Source: Tomocerus qinae (taxonomy: Eukaryota; Arthropoda; Collembola; Entomobryomorpha; Tomoceridae). Taken from it: a stretch of DNA of 64,000 bases. Under the pieces are notes generated by a model. That model saw nothing but the letters and a program-made list of their open reading frames with translations, was not told where the DNA came from and made no database searches. Made by a program: the position numbers and the translations under genes. Below, piece after piece: positions 1 through 11,400 of the stretch. Within the stretch, counting starts at the first letter, position 1. Every line of letters starts with the position of its first letter. Location of the stretch: NCBI GenBank assembly GCA_020055645.1, contig CM034546.1, positions 72,912,001 through 72,976,000 on the forward strand, in the 5' to 3' direction.

Positions 1-2141
1 TTAAAGCACGCTGCTCGTCGTAAAGACTTCGTTGAGCGATTTTTTCACGCGGTCTTTTTGGTTTTTTTGCATGGATATGTGTTTTCGGTGCACCTAAAGA
101 TCCAGGGGTTCTTTTTGAAGCTTTCAAAGATGCCCTTATAGAAGATTTTGTGCATCAGAATAAATCTGACCCTGAAAATCGTGCATTGCATGATATTTTT
201 GATACTCTCCGATTGCATGGATCGGAATGGAAAAGTCTGAATTTACCAGATTTAAGACCCATTGAAGATGATAATGAAATGGTATCTGAATATGAAGAAA
301 TATGCAATCCTTGTAAGGAAAAAATCGCCCCAGAATCCAATTTCTGATTGTTTATTGTTTATTTGCCGGAAAATCTTAGAGTGACTAGTTTCATATTATC
401 ATCAGACTCTACATCACCAAAAATTATTTATATTATAAAATATCCTTAAGTACCAGCTTAATTATATCATTTTATATTTTAAATTACAGAATACACATAA
501 AAATGCCACTGAAGTGATTACCTATTATATTTCGTTTTCCTTTCACAAAAACATTATTTCTTCAATAATCTAGTTGTATACTAAATTACATTGTCATCTT
601 CTAATCTTTTATGTGTATTCTGTAATTTAAAATATAAAATGATATAATTAAGCTGGTACTTAAGGATATTTTATAATATAAATAATTTTTGGTGATGTAG
701 AGTCTGATGATAATATGAAACTAGTCACTCTAAGATTTTCCGGCAAATAAACAATAAACAATCAGAAATTGGATTCTGGGGCGATTTTTTCCTTACAAGG
801 ATTGCATATTTCTTCTGAATTTCAGAGACAACAAGGTGAGCTTTTTATGTCCCAGCTCAATGCTGGACAGATGGACGCTTTTATAAAGGTTATGAATGCC
901 GTCGAAAATCCAAATGAAAGAAAAAGATTCTTTTTTGTTGATAGTCCAGGAGGAAGTGGAAAAACTTTCCTCTATAAAACCCTCCTTTCAGTTATGAGAG
1001 GCCGTGAAATGGGAGTGTTAGCTGTTGCTCCAACTGGAATTGCTGCCACACTTCTTGAAGGTGGTAGAACCTATCACTCCCAATTCAAGTTTCCTGTTCC
1101 TTTTACTAAGGAATCTTTGTCATCCATCACTCCACATTCTAATGCGGCGAGTGAAGTTAGGAATGCCGATCTCATCATTTGGGATGAAGCTGGAATGACA
1201 CCTGGGAAAGCTTTGGTCATAGTAGACCGACTTTTACGAGATATCAACCCTAAAGGTGATAATGACAAAAAATGTCAATTTGCAAACAAAGCTATCCTTT
1301 TTGGAGGTGATTTTAGACAATGTTTGCCTATAGTATCTGGAGGAAATAGAGTCCAGATTATTGAAGTTACCATTAAATGGTGCCCAATGTGGGATAATGT
1401 CACTCAGATCCGTTTGACTGAGAACATGAGAGCAGCCAATGATAAAGCATATGCTGATTGGCTAATTAAATTAGGTGATGGGACACTCACCAACTGTGAT
1501 GGTCTCGGGGAAGATATTGTTGAAATACCCCCTGACTGTGTTTCAAAAGGTTCACTTATTGACGAAGTATTTGGGGAAGTGTAGACTCATTAAACACTGA
1601 TGATGATGATGAAAAAATGCATTTTCCAGAAGAGTATTTAAATACTTTAAATGTATCATGCTTGCCTGTACATAAACTGCACCTTAAAGTTGGGGCAATT
1701 ATAATGTTGTTACGCAATCTTTGTAGCAAACGAGATTTGTGCAATGGCACAAAACTCATAGTGACCGAGTTGAAAGACAACGTCATTTTCGCTAAAGTTT
1801 TGAGCGATGGAAAGTCGAAAGGTGAAACTGTGTTCATTCCAAGGATGAAATTGACTCCATCAGATGCTCATTTACCTTTTCATTTAAATAGAAAACAATT
1901 TCCTATTAGGGTGGCATTTGCAATGACCATCAACAAGTCTCAAGGACAGACTTTAGAGAAAGTAGGTCTCTACTTATCTCGACCAGTTTTTTCACACGGA
2001 CAACTCTATGTTGCCTTTTCAAGGGTTACTACCCTTAAAAATATCACAGTTCAGGTAAAAGACACTGAATGTCAGGGAAAGCTTCTCAGTGGAAGCGACA
2101 GAGTTTTTACACGAAATGTAGTGTTCAAAGAAATTTTTTGA
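1..2141 (+). mobile_element. Decayed Helitron, Pif1-like helicase part
   Basis: Remnant of a rolling-circle (Helitron) transposon; only the C-terminal helicase part lies in the window. Coding similarity to the intact Helitron at 21084-26648 starts near base 1, with one early frame change before about 90. It continues in frame at 150-293, is interrupted by the foldback insert at 294-815, and resumes at 823-1584. Walker A (GGSGKT), a Walker B-like region (WDEAG), GGDFRQ and a TENMR motif are visible there. A stop near 1584 and loss of roughly 60 residues relative to the intact copy separate this from the last block, 1617-2141, which carries the final helicase motifs (AMTINKSQGQ, YVAFSR). The protein is too diverged from the other Helitron to be the same subfamily. 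It is not functional as it stands. The Rep/HUH part would lie left of the window. Confidence 0.9.
294..815. mobile_element. Foldback (long-TIR) insertion inside the Helitron
   Basis: Bases 294-502 and 607-815 are inverted copies of each other, 209 bp each, with no mismatch seen by eye. They flank a 104-bp unique centre. The flanks are a near-exact 7-bp direct repeat, TGAATAT at 287-293 and TGAATTT at 816-822 (9 bp if the two preceding bases TC, which also match the TIR end, are counted). Dropping the insert plus one repeat joins codon 48 of the left ORF in frame to the right ORF, so this is a clean insertion into helicase coding sequence. There is no internal ORF, so it is non-autonomous. Long TIRs with a 7-9-bp duplication would suit a Mutator-like MITE, but the superfamily is inferred, not shown. 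Confidence 0.85.
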
Positions 2142-2212
2142 ACAGTAAAATGAAGTTTTTCATTTACAAGGTTTTCTCTTCTGAGAAGATTTTGATGGAA
2201 CATGTGTTCTGC

Positions 2213-2331
2213 ATCTACGTTTTTTAAAGGCTTTCGATTACTTATCGTTTTTATATTTGATTTGTTGTTAGATTTGTTGAGATCCAAAAAGTGATCGGGT
2301 GGTGGCGGGTAAGCCTTTAAAAAACGTAGAT
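2213..2331. repeat. Short inverted repeat, 21-bp arms
   Basis: A 21-bp arm at 2213-2233 (ATCTACG, T-run, AAAGGCTT) is exactly inverted at 2311-2331, just downstream of the Helitron helicase stop. It may belong to the Helitron 3' flank or be a small independent palindromic element. Confidence 0.7.
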
Positions 2332-2435
2332 TATTGTACAAATGTAACAATTTTACAATTTATTTATAAACCAAACTAACAAAGACACTTTTTATGTTTT
2401 TAATTAAGTCTTGATTGCTAGCCAACAGTTATTTC

Positions 2436-2452
2436 CCCGTCCGTAGGACGGG
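2436..2452. other. GC-rich 17-nt hairpin, possible Helitron 3' hairpin
   Basis: CCCGTCC-GTA-GGACGGG forms a perfect 7-bp stem with a 3-nt loop in an otherwise AT-rich stretch about 300 bp after the helicase stop. Helitrons usually carry a short GC-rich hairpin just before a CTRR end. No CTRR is seen in the expected few bases after this one, so the link is only suggestive. Confidence 0.4.
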
Positions 2453-2684
2453 CTGCGTTTCTCGTCTGTAATAAAGAAAAACAATGCCTCTATGATCGAG
2501 TTACACTTAATTGTGGAATAAGGACAATTTAATTGATTAATGATTACATTCATTCAGGAATATTAATGTCCACTATTTTATAGCGTATGAAAGTATTAAT
2601 AACCGAACCGAGTACTTTAGCGCCAATTTGAGGGGTTACTTTTACGAGTTGTGTATTTAACATAACACATAGCATATTTTAGGG

Positions 2685-3390
2685 GACGTATACGGGACCC
2701 GAAACCCGAATATACGGGACCCGAAATGTCATCTACTGTTAAAAATTGTCAAAAATGACAAAAACTGTCGAAGATTGTCAAAAAATATAAATATCTAATA
2801 TACCATTTTATCTATCTAAAATCGAAATAGTTCCCCTACCGGGCAACTATTTCGATACGCGGAATTATATCGATTATTACGGTGTATATATATCGAAAAC
2901 ATAAATTACTGTTCAAACTATTTAGAATGTTCAAATCGCCCAATGCGGTCAAAAAACAATTTTGTATGTACCGATTTATTACGACATCTCCTTCAACGGA
3001 AAAGAATTTTGAGAATATATGAGACTATAAATATATTTCAGCTTGTATGTGTGTTAAAATGTGTGGCTGCAAAGGAATTTGAGACGCTCATAGTCCCTAG
3101 CCTCAAAGAATTTCAATAAGCAGTTCACTAGTCACGGCTTTCTGCACAATTCTTAGAGGCTAGCAGACGGCTGAGAGGCTCAAAATTTTCGACAACTTTT
3201 TGGATACATTCGGATTTTCGGGTCCCGTACGTTCGGATTTTCTGGTCCAGTATGTTCGGATATTCGGGTCCCGTACGTTCGGATTTTCTGGTCCAGTATG
3301 TTCGGATATTCGGGTCCCGTATGTTAGGATTTTCGGGTCCCGTATGTTAGGATTTTCGGGTCCGGTATATTAGGGTTTCGGGTCTCTAAC
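2685..3390. mobile_element. Putative non-autonomous element with inverted tandem-repeat ends
   Basis: The left end (about 2688-2728) carries two copies of a motif of the form ACGGGACCCGAAA. The right end (about 3205-3388) carries about eight 23-bp units that are its reverse complement (GGATTTTCGGGTCCCGTA). The outermost 35-40 bp of the two ends match as an imperfect terminal inverted repeat. The interior has no convincing ORF but holds a small hairpin at 2821-2856 (ATCGAAATAGTT / AACTATTTCGAT). No clear target duplication was identified. Confidence 0.5.
3205..3388. repeat. 23-bp tandem repeat, about 8 copies
   Basis: Consecutive units vary between GTTCGGATTTTCTGGTCCAG and GTTCGGATATTCGGGTCCCG, so the array has a partly alternating two-unit higher-order pattern before decaying towards 3388. 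Confidence 0.85.
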
Positions 3391-4142
3391 TTTAACTAGA
3401 GACAACGTAAACATTACATTGTCGAGGAGGGGTTCTAATGGAAGACAAAGTACCTACGTACAAGTATTTATACTGAAATTAGGAAGATAATAATTTAGAC
3501 CAAGTATTTTGCTAAGCAAATGGTGAGATGGAATAACAATTTGGGTTATGCAACCAGAATGATAAAAACAATTTGAGTTACAATACAAAACAAGATATCT
3601 CAGAATTGGCACGAAGACAATAAACCGAGGTGTGAAAAGTGAAACAATCAGCGTTCTACATAAATAGTGCTTAGGTTGTAAGTTACATTGCATTGTATAT
3701 AGAGTGAATAACATGACAGTATTTATGAATAAAACATTAGCTTAAGACTTTAGCTTAGGTGTTTAAGGAAATTAATTTTATGGGCATTCAAAAATACCCT
3801 ACATTCTTAATCTAAAAAGCTGGACTACAAAAGCATTGAATTCTAGTCTGATTTTAAGAATACTTAATAATATATACAGAAAAAGAGAGTTCAAAAGACT
3901 TTTGTTCTAACTTATAATTCTAATTTATAATTTATAAGTTACAACTACCATGATTCAAATTTGAATCTCAAAGTATAATTTCTGACTAAAGATATCGAAG
4001 TAGGACAGAAACCAGACGATTTTGCATTTAGGGTCATTGATATTAAAAACTTGATTTCATGATTCTCAGTAATAATAATTCTTGCAAATTGCTATATTTT
4101 TTGAAGGAGTAGAATTAACTAATAAATAATTATCTTAGTAAA
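3391..4142. other. Intergenic, 5' flank of the fucosyltransferase gene
   Basis: AT-rich sequence with no ORF or repeat I can support. The small minus-strand ORF at 3454-3714 has no recognisable features. The promoter of the next gene presumably lies here. Confidence 0.5.
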
Positions 4143-5273
4143 ATGACTCACAAAACTTACACAAATATAGTTGTTGTGCTGCTGTTTATGTCGACGGTGA
4201 TAATTACTTTCAACTACCAATACCAGGCAAGTTTCCTTTCGATTGTCAATTATGGTCAACACTGTAAAGTGGAAAAAGAAAACGATGGGAATGGAACTGA
4301 AGCAGAGCAGAAATTGAAAAAGGCTCCACCAGTGGCAGTTAAACCAAATGGGGGCTTAGGAAATCATTTGTTCCAATATGCAGCAGCATATGCACTAGCG
4401 AAAAAACGAAATTCGGATCTATATATTTGTGTATCGAGTAACTGGAACACCTCCGACTGTGAGAGTTGCATACTCACCTCTAATTCTGGCGACAGATCGT
4501 ATTTACTAAATATTTTCAACGTGCCCAATGAACATGTTTTCGTCCCGAATGCAACTGACTGCAATTTTACTGAAATAACAGGAAAAGAGGTTTACCGTCC
4601 TGACGAAGAAAACCTTATACGAGAAGATATTGACATTACTATTAACAAAACATTATATTTGACAGGATACTACACGTCGGAAATATTTTTTAAAGAGTAC
4701 AAAGACGAAATTCTCCAACTTTACACTCTGAAATCACATTTTATTAATAGTGACAGATTGTACACGGCTATCAACTCCACTGCGTCGAAAATTAATCAAA
4801 CTGAAAGTGTGGCCATTCACTTTCGAAGAGGCGATTTCAGAACTTCAGACAACCGTGGAATACTTCCATTCAAGTATTACAGAGATGCCATTAAATTAAT
4901 TAAAACTCGTTTATCACCAAAGAATATCACATTTTTCGTATTCTCTGACGATATTGAAAGTGTTAAAGTGGAATTAAAAAATCTAAAGGAACCATACCGA
5001 AACTTTATTTTTGTATCGAACAAAAACTTTTCTCGGATCGCTGACTTTATTCTAATGATGCTGTGCAAACACAATATCGTTGCAAATAGTAGCTTTAGTT
5101 GGTGGGCTGCTTACTTGAACAGAAACAAAGATAAAATTGTTATTGCACCTTCACCACAGCACAGACCAGAATGGTACAAACAGTTTAAAGACAGAAAATT
5201 TCATATTCAAATATATGGAGGAGTTTGGAATTATCCATACAAATGGATTACAATTGATCCGTATAAAAGTTGA
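4143..5273 (+). CDS. Galactoside alpha-1,2-fucosyltransferase-like (GT11 family)
   Basis: Single-exon ORF of 376 residues. Residues 8-25 are a hydrophobic segment after a short N-terminus, so this is predicted to be a type II Golgi membrane protein with a lumenal catalytic domain. The GT11 signatures are present: PNGGLGNHLFQYA at about 66-78, the GDP-fucose binding motif H-F-R-R-G-D at 226-231, and N-S-S-F-S-W-W at 315-321. Family members transfer fucose from GDP-fucose in alpha-1,2 linkage to galactose on glycans; the acceptor here is unknown. Several N-x-S/T sites are present. Length is normal for the family. The start was chosen because it places the membrane anchor at the N-terminus. The lack of introns contrasts with every other host gene here, so retroposition or transfer is possible but not shown. 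AATAAA lies at 5326-5331. Confidence 0.92.
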   Translation: MTHKTYTNIVVVLLFMSTVIITFNYQYQASFLSIVNYGQHCKVEKENDGNGTEAEQKLKKAPPVAVKPNGGLGNHLFQYAAAYALAKKRNSDLYICVSSNWNTSDCESCILTSNSGDRSYLLNIFNVPNEHVFVPNATDCNFTEITGKEVYRPDEENLIREDIDITINKTLYLTGYYTSEIFFKEYKDEILQLYTLKSHFINSDRLYTAINSTASKINQTESVAIHFRRGDFRTSDNRGILPFKYYRDAIKLIKTRLSPKNITFFVFSDDIESVKVELKNLKEPYRNFIFVSNKNFSRIADFILMMLCKHNIVANSSFSWWAAYLNRNKDKIVIAPSPQHRPEWYKQFKDRKFHIQIYGGVWNYPYKWITIDPYKS

Positions 5274-5325
5274 TGGGTACATTCTCTAGCAAAACAAACT
5301 ATAAAGCTACCAAAAGCGTGTATAA

Positions 5326-5331
5326 AATAAA
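5326..5331 (+). terminator. Polyadenylation signal AATAAA
   Basis: Canonical hexamer 52 bp after the fucosyltransferase stop codon. Confidence 0.55.
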
Positions 5332-7119
5332 ATGTAGGTATCACGGTATCAAGAATGTTCATTTCATGAAGTGTGGAAGGCACCACTATATACAGGCTTT
5401 TAAAGTCCAACCAAGTATACCAACACCAACTGATTTTATTTAGCTACATATTATGCTTTCAATTTTCAAAAGACTTTCTTCATACCTCCAATTAATCACT
5501 TATTTTATAATTGGTGAAAAGTGAGTAAAAAAATATTTAGCATATCTGCCTGCATTCCCCTCTTTTGCAAAATGTTATATGCGTTTAATATGATGTCTAT
5601 CTTTCGTTTTTTAATCAAAAAGGTAGATTAATAACTAGACATTTGCTTATAATGATTATGTGTGCACATTTATTTTGATTGGTATTTCCATTTTCGTGTA
5701 ACAATAGTCTTTAGATTACCTTTGTTTTTGGAAACAATGCAATGTACTATAAATTAGACTACACTGATATTATGTTAATTGAAATTGTAAAGGAAATTAA
5801 CTTGAAGGGGTCTTATTGCAACCGTTCAATTGTATTTTAAATTGTGTTGTGACACGTATATACGTATGTAATTCTATTTTGTCATTTAGAAGTATAGACT
5901 TTTATTGTATCCACAAAATTATACTTTGACTGTTAAGTCATATTATATAATAAAGTTATAGATTCTGCCACATCTGTACGACTACATCCGTTCTGTTATT
6001 ATTATCAAAATATAACTATAATTTGCCTGACATAAACTAATTTAATGGACAGTTATCTATTCTATTCCATTGACTCCACAACTTTTTGTAGAATCTTGTG
6101 GCAATTTCATTTGTGCCAAATCCTCTCACGAAGATTTTTTGCATCTATTTTATCTACTTTTCAGAAGCATTTTGGCATGGTTTAGGATATCAATAAAAAT
6201 TTAAAAGTCTATAATATAGTTTAGCTTAAACCCTTGTCCTAACAAACCAACCCACCTATGTGATTATCACATTCACATTATGGGAACTCATTGATTTGCG
6301 ATTGCGAGAGTTGGAAATAAACCATCACACATACAGAAAAAAATCTTAAAAATTGCAAGGGCAGGCAAAATATAATAGAATATAATAATAATATAATAAT
6401 AATATACATGTATGCTGGATGATACATTCAAAAACAACAATCCGCACCAGTATAACGTAATTTTCCGAGTAGACTTTACAAAATGTTAATAAATACTCGA
6501 GATCGAGACAAACAAACGATCATCCATTATTCATTAAAATCAAAGTTGTTTAATGGTAGGGTGCAAATGGTTCAAGTTGAAGCCCTCTTTCGAAATTCGG
6601 AAAAGAGGGAATCTTTCTCTGTCTAAGGGAATGTCTAAACACTTTGTCAAGGTAGGTTCTTTTCGGGCAGTTTCAAATTATTTCTTTCATACTTCCTTTG
6701 CTTTCTATCGCTTTAGACCTCGATCATGCCAACTCAATGATAGTTGTAGGTTATCTCTGTTTATCATAAGCTCTGTTATCACATCATTGTTCTATTGAAT
6801 GTCAATATTATACAGCAGATTAGTTCAGAATTTCAGATATTCTCATTGCCTACTCATTATTAATTATATTATTATAATTGTATACTATAATGGGTGGGTC
6901 ACAGTTTAATTACATTACAGGGAGTATCATTTAAATCATTAACTCTGTATCTGCTGAGGTTAATAATTTACCATACTTTGAAACGTCAACAAGTATTATT
7001 GTCGATTACGATAAACTATAATTTGTTAAATCTCTAATTTTGTAGTTGATTAACTTCTAAAATTTAAAACTTGCAATATAATAACATATTGAGGGGTATA
7101 TTGGATTTACAATTAAAAT
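5332..7119. other. Intergenic; AT microsatellite; one unplaced possible exon
   Basis: Mostly unremarkable AT-rich DNA. 6371-6406 is an AATAAT/ATAATA microsatellite. An ORF from 6553 reaches a fair donor (AAG/GTAGGT) near 6651 and encodes about 33 basic residues. It could be an upstream exon of the next gene, but I cannot connect it. Confidence 0.4.
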
Positions 7120-7621
7120 ATGAAGAAGAGTGTCATTAAAAGTTTACTTCCAAAAAGGAAATCAAAAGGCCTTAAAAGATCACTTTCAAAAAGGAAATCA
7201 AAAAGCATAAATTGTGAAAAACAAAATATCGAAATAAAAGAGTCTCCTAAGGTTCGTTCCTTTCTTTTGCGTACATCTGGAAAAGGGAAACTAATATCTA
7301 TTCCTGGAATAGGAAAGAAAACAGCAAAATGTTTGACGAGAAAGAAAATTGGGGTACAAGAAAATATTCCAAATAAATAAGATAAATCTAATACAGTTGC
7401 CATTTATTTATTTAATTATTTATTTTAAGTTTCTATTTAAGGCTTATTATATATATTTTCAGGTGAATCAGCTATATGCAAAGTTTCTTTTACTTACACG
7501 GTCGCCTGATCAAGAAAAGGATTTTAAAAAATGGCTGCTTCAGATTACAAAAATGCGTGACTCCCATCATTTTGACATAATAGTATCCATGATTTCAAAA
7601 TATGTCAAGCACTTCATATAG
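7120..7621 (+). CDS. Divergent BAF-like protein with basic N-terminal extension
   Basis: Two exons, 7120-7353 and 7463-7621, joined phase 0 across a 109-bp intron (GGG/GTACAAG ... TATTTTCAG/GTG) give 130 residues. The C-terminal 85 or so match barrier-to-autointegration factor: KVRSF aligns with KHRDF, IPGIGKK sits at the helix-hairpin-helix GIG, KFLLL aligns with QFLVL, and FKKWL aligns with FREWL. BAF dimers bind double-stranded DNA and LEM-domain proteins and act in nuclear envelope assembly. Unlike canonical BAF (89-90 residues), it has about 43 extra N-terminal residues rich in Lys/Arg with a near-duplicated KRKSK block, likely DNA- or RNA-binding or a nuclear localisation signal. It is convergent with a second BAF-like gene. 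The BAF assignment is firm at fold level; the function of this paralog is unknown. Confidence 0.8.
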
Positions 7622-8329
7622 TCGATCAAAATTAAATGTTTTATTTTAATTCAATGTTTAAAAAAACTTTAATTAGGGGAAATGTTTTGACACAGATACA
7701 AATATGTCAAGAGGGTGCAAAGGAACCATTACCTTAAAATGGAGAAAATATATATTTTTAGAAAACAGACTTTTATTTGAAAAAGCCAAAATTTGTTAAA
7801 AACGAATAATATTTTTGGCGGTATTTTTGCAGCATCCGCTTACGTTTCAACTTCCTGGATACACCTACTGTATTCTGTGAAGACTGTAATAAATAACATA
7901 TTATGTGATTTAAAATAAAGTATAAACTAAAGTTTTGAAAATCCCTAAATTTTAATGTTATAATCGTTGCTATTCTGTCCACTTTATTTTCACGATTTTT
8001 TTGGTAGAATTTTTTCTCAGTGACATCTAAATTATAGTGATAATGATAATAAGCCTCTTCAGTATTTAAAGTGTCATTATCTAATTATGAAGGTGTTTGA
8101 CTATGTTATTATGGACGTCATTCACGTTACTAGGAATCTGATGGAAGGTGGCGAACAAAAAATATCATAAAAATGTTACATAATTGCTCATTCGTTTTGT
8201 TTAAATTTTTATGCAAGTTACATTACATTATTAATAGCGTCCAATTATATTTTTAATTTTAAAACCAGAAACATTTTCAATAACAAATTATTTTACAACA
8301 TGTTTTATGATTTTTATAAGTTCTGTCAA
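7622..8329. other. Intergenic between convergent BAF-like genes
   Basis: AT-rich. A minus-strand ORF at 7773-7982 ends in a lysine/arginine-rich stretch and has an acceptor-like TTATTACAG, but no partner exon was found. Nothing else is supportable. Confidence 0.4.
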
Positions 8330-8473
8330 CAGGGCCGCAGCGAGGGGGGGGCACCGGGGCACTTGCCCCCCCCCCCCCCGAAATCGAGAAAAATAAAGAA
8401 ATTTTTGTTTAAAATCGCAAAAAATAATTTTTTCTTGTGCCCCTCCCGAAATTTTTTTCTGGCTGCGGCCCTG
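8330..8473. mobile_element. 144-bp hAT-like MITE
   Basis: Starts CAGGGCCGCAGC and ends with the inverse GCTGCGGCCCTG. It is flanked by a perfect 8-bp duplication TCTGTCAA (8322-8329 and 8474-8481). CAGGG ends plus an 8-bp duplication are hAT hallmarks. The interior has long G and C runs. It lies just downstream of the minus-strand BAF-like stop codon (8499), so probably in that gene's 3' UTR. Confidence 0.9.
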
Positions 8474-8498
8474 TCTGTCAATAATGATCCGGAGCAAT

Positions 8499-11400
8499 TT
8501 AATTATTTTGTTCATTAAAATTCAAATGGTACTCAACAAGACAGTTGAACGCTTTGAGTGCATGTTGGTAATAATGATTTCTGCCATTCCCTCCCAACCA
8601 TGCAATGAATTCGGGCATCACTTTATTGTTGACGCCTGCTCTGTTTACGTCAAGTTCATCGTACAGAAGTTGTTTCATTGTCATGTATTCTGGAGCATTA
8701 ACTCCTACTTGTAATAATTTGACGCTATCATCAGCAGGATCGATCCAACCGAGGAATCTTCCATATACTTCACTTGCCTATAAATTTAGTTACATATACA
8801 TAACTGACCTGAAAATGGAGATTGTTGTTAGAATACTAACCTAAATAAATGCATGAGAAAGTAAAGTAGCAAATGTTCACACAATTGGTTTGTACATTTA
8901 AGCTGAACATTAGATTTTAAGGGTCCAAGTACTTAACGTTTGGCCCTTCTTAATGTAGTAACTATTAGTTTTTATGATTTTGTAGCTCAATTAAGTCTAA
9001 ATGAAGCATGAAAGCATATGGGTACAACTGTTACATCGTCCCATGTCCCTTGCTTTATAGAGATACCTATTGTAACCATTAAGGGTCTCTCACATCTGTC
9101 TATGTAAGCATAGTATTTAAATACCATGGACAATAATGTAAAAGCACTGAGTATTATTCAACTGTTTGAGCTGGAAACTTCATTCTCTCTCTGTTCAATA
9201 AAAGTTACTTTACAGTAACAACTAAATACAAAACTTGTCTCACTAACTGAATCCGTTTTCATAACATGGTGTCAGAAGTGGGATTCAGGATTCGATCTGT
9301 GAGTTAAAAGAATTCAAGTTTTTGAACTTAGTGAATTTGTCCAATCAGTAAATACTTAGTCAGTTTTTTGTGTGGAAAAGAGTGAAGTATTTGTGAGTGA
9401 GCAAGTTGTTGAACTCTGACAAGTAAAATGGCCACCGTCAGTATTTCTGCAACGTATTGATACAAATCACGTTGTAAAACTTGCAAATGATAATTGGGAT
9501 CTCTGGAACTTACAAATCACCCTAGTTCTTAAAGCTGCAAAAGTGTGGGACGTTGTCAGTGGCACATCCACTCGTGCAGCCGCAGCTGATAAAGATAAAT
9601 GGGACGATTCTGATATAAAGGCCCAAGCCATCATTGTACCCACTCTTACATTAGTGAACGCTACTCATATCCACAGTTGTATTACATCAAAACAAGTGTA
9701 TGACCGTCTAAAGTCAATTCATAGTGACACAAGTCAGTTGAACAAACAGTTTGTGTTAGCTTCATTCTTCAACTATAAGTTCAAAGAGGGAACAACTCTT
9801 GTCACTACATACACTGAGATAGAGAGGTTGTCAATCTCTCTAAACCAAATGGGTGTGGTTATTGACGATGATACCACAATTATGAAGATAGTGTCTTCAC
9901 TTCCTGATGAAAAGCATAATGCTTTCAAAAAGGCATGGGACAGTGTTCCTGCAGCATCCCAAACAATGCCCGCACTGTTAGCCAGGTTGAGAAAAGAGGA
10001 TCTTGAGCTGAAACAAGTAAGCAACACTGAGGAGGAGCAGAGCCAAGTAAAGGCGTTTCAGGCAAAAGGAGGAAAAGGGAAACTCGACAAAAAGGAATTC
10101 AAGAAAAGAAAGATTGAAGAATTAAAGAAAAAGACCAAATGCAGTCGGTGCAAACAGACTGGTCATTGGTATAAGGATAAGGAATGCCCAGCCCGCAATA
10201 CACACCCCAACGAAAGTGAGGAGGATAAAAGAAAGACAATTGCAGCCTTCATGAGCAATCCAAATCATGGTAATGATGTATGGATTTCAGATTCCGGTGC
10301 AAGCCAACATATATGCGGTAAAAAATCCTTCTTTATTTCATACAAAGAGTTTGAGACCCGAGTGTCAGTATACCTTACTGACGGAAACGCAGTGGAAGCC
10401 CAAGGAATAGGAACTGTTTCAGTATTGGCATTCATGAACAATAAATGGATAGAATGCACAATGAATGAGGTACTGCATATTGAGGGAGCAGCCAATCTCT
10501 TTTCAGAAGTTATTATGGATAAAAAGGGATATACCATAATAAGAGCAGCGGGAGTGGCAAAATACATTGATAGAAATGGATTAGAAGGGCCAGTAGCTGT
10601 AATGAGAGATAATATGTATATTATGAAGTTTAAACCCATTGTACCGAACAAAGCAAATGCAATATGCTTGAGCTCTAATGCAAGACTCTGGCATGAGCGA
10701 ATGGGTCACATCAATATAAGGTTCATTAATGACACGGCCAAGAAAAATGCAGTGAAAGGATTTTATGAGAATTTTGGAGAACAGTCCATTGAATGTAGCA
10801 CTTGTCAATTGGGAAAACAAGCTAGAAAGCCTTACCACACAGTGGAAACTAAGAGAAATACTAAGCCAGGGGAAATGGTTCACGCAGACCTATCTGGGAA
10901 AATGCCTGTTACTTCTATTGGAGGAGCTGATTATTTCTTCCTAATGAAAGATGATTCGACAGGATTTCGTATGGTATTCTTTATCACGAAAAAGACACAA
11001 GTCCCTGCCTGTATTGAAGAGTATGTTTACTTTATGGAAAACCAGACAGGATCAAGACTTAAAGTTTTTAGAAGTGACAATGGAACTGAAATGGTTAATA
11101 AGACAGTTCAGACATTCTTTCAGAAAATGGGTATTGTACATGAGACCACGGCCCCATACAGCCCTGAATCGAATGGGAAGATAGAACGGGAAATGAGAAC
11201 TTTGAAAGAATCGGCTCGCTGTATGCTACTGCAGTCAAAACTGCCAGAATATTTGTGGGCTGAAGCAATGGCCACAGCAGTTTACATAAAGAACCGAATT
11301 CTGGATACACAGAGTCCAGAAATAACAGCATTTGAGGCTATTTTAAAAGAAAACCAGAAATGGGACATTTGCGTATTTTTGGATGCTCTAGCCTTTGCAC

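Noticed and set aside
2436-2452. Definite Helitron 3' terminus
   Set aside because: No CTRR follows the hairpin at the expected distance.
7773-7982. Third BAF-like or terminal exon on the minus strand
   Set aside because: Basic but not alignable to BAF, and the BAF-like gene already has its stop at 8499.
8288-8518. ORFs on both strands with poly-proline or poly-glycine stretches
   Set aside because: They lie inside the G/C-run hAT-like MITE.
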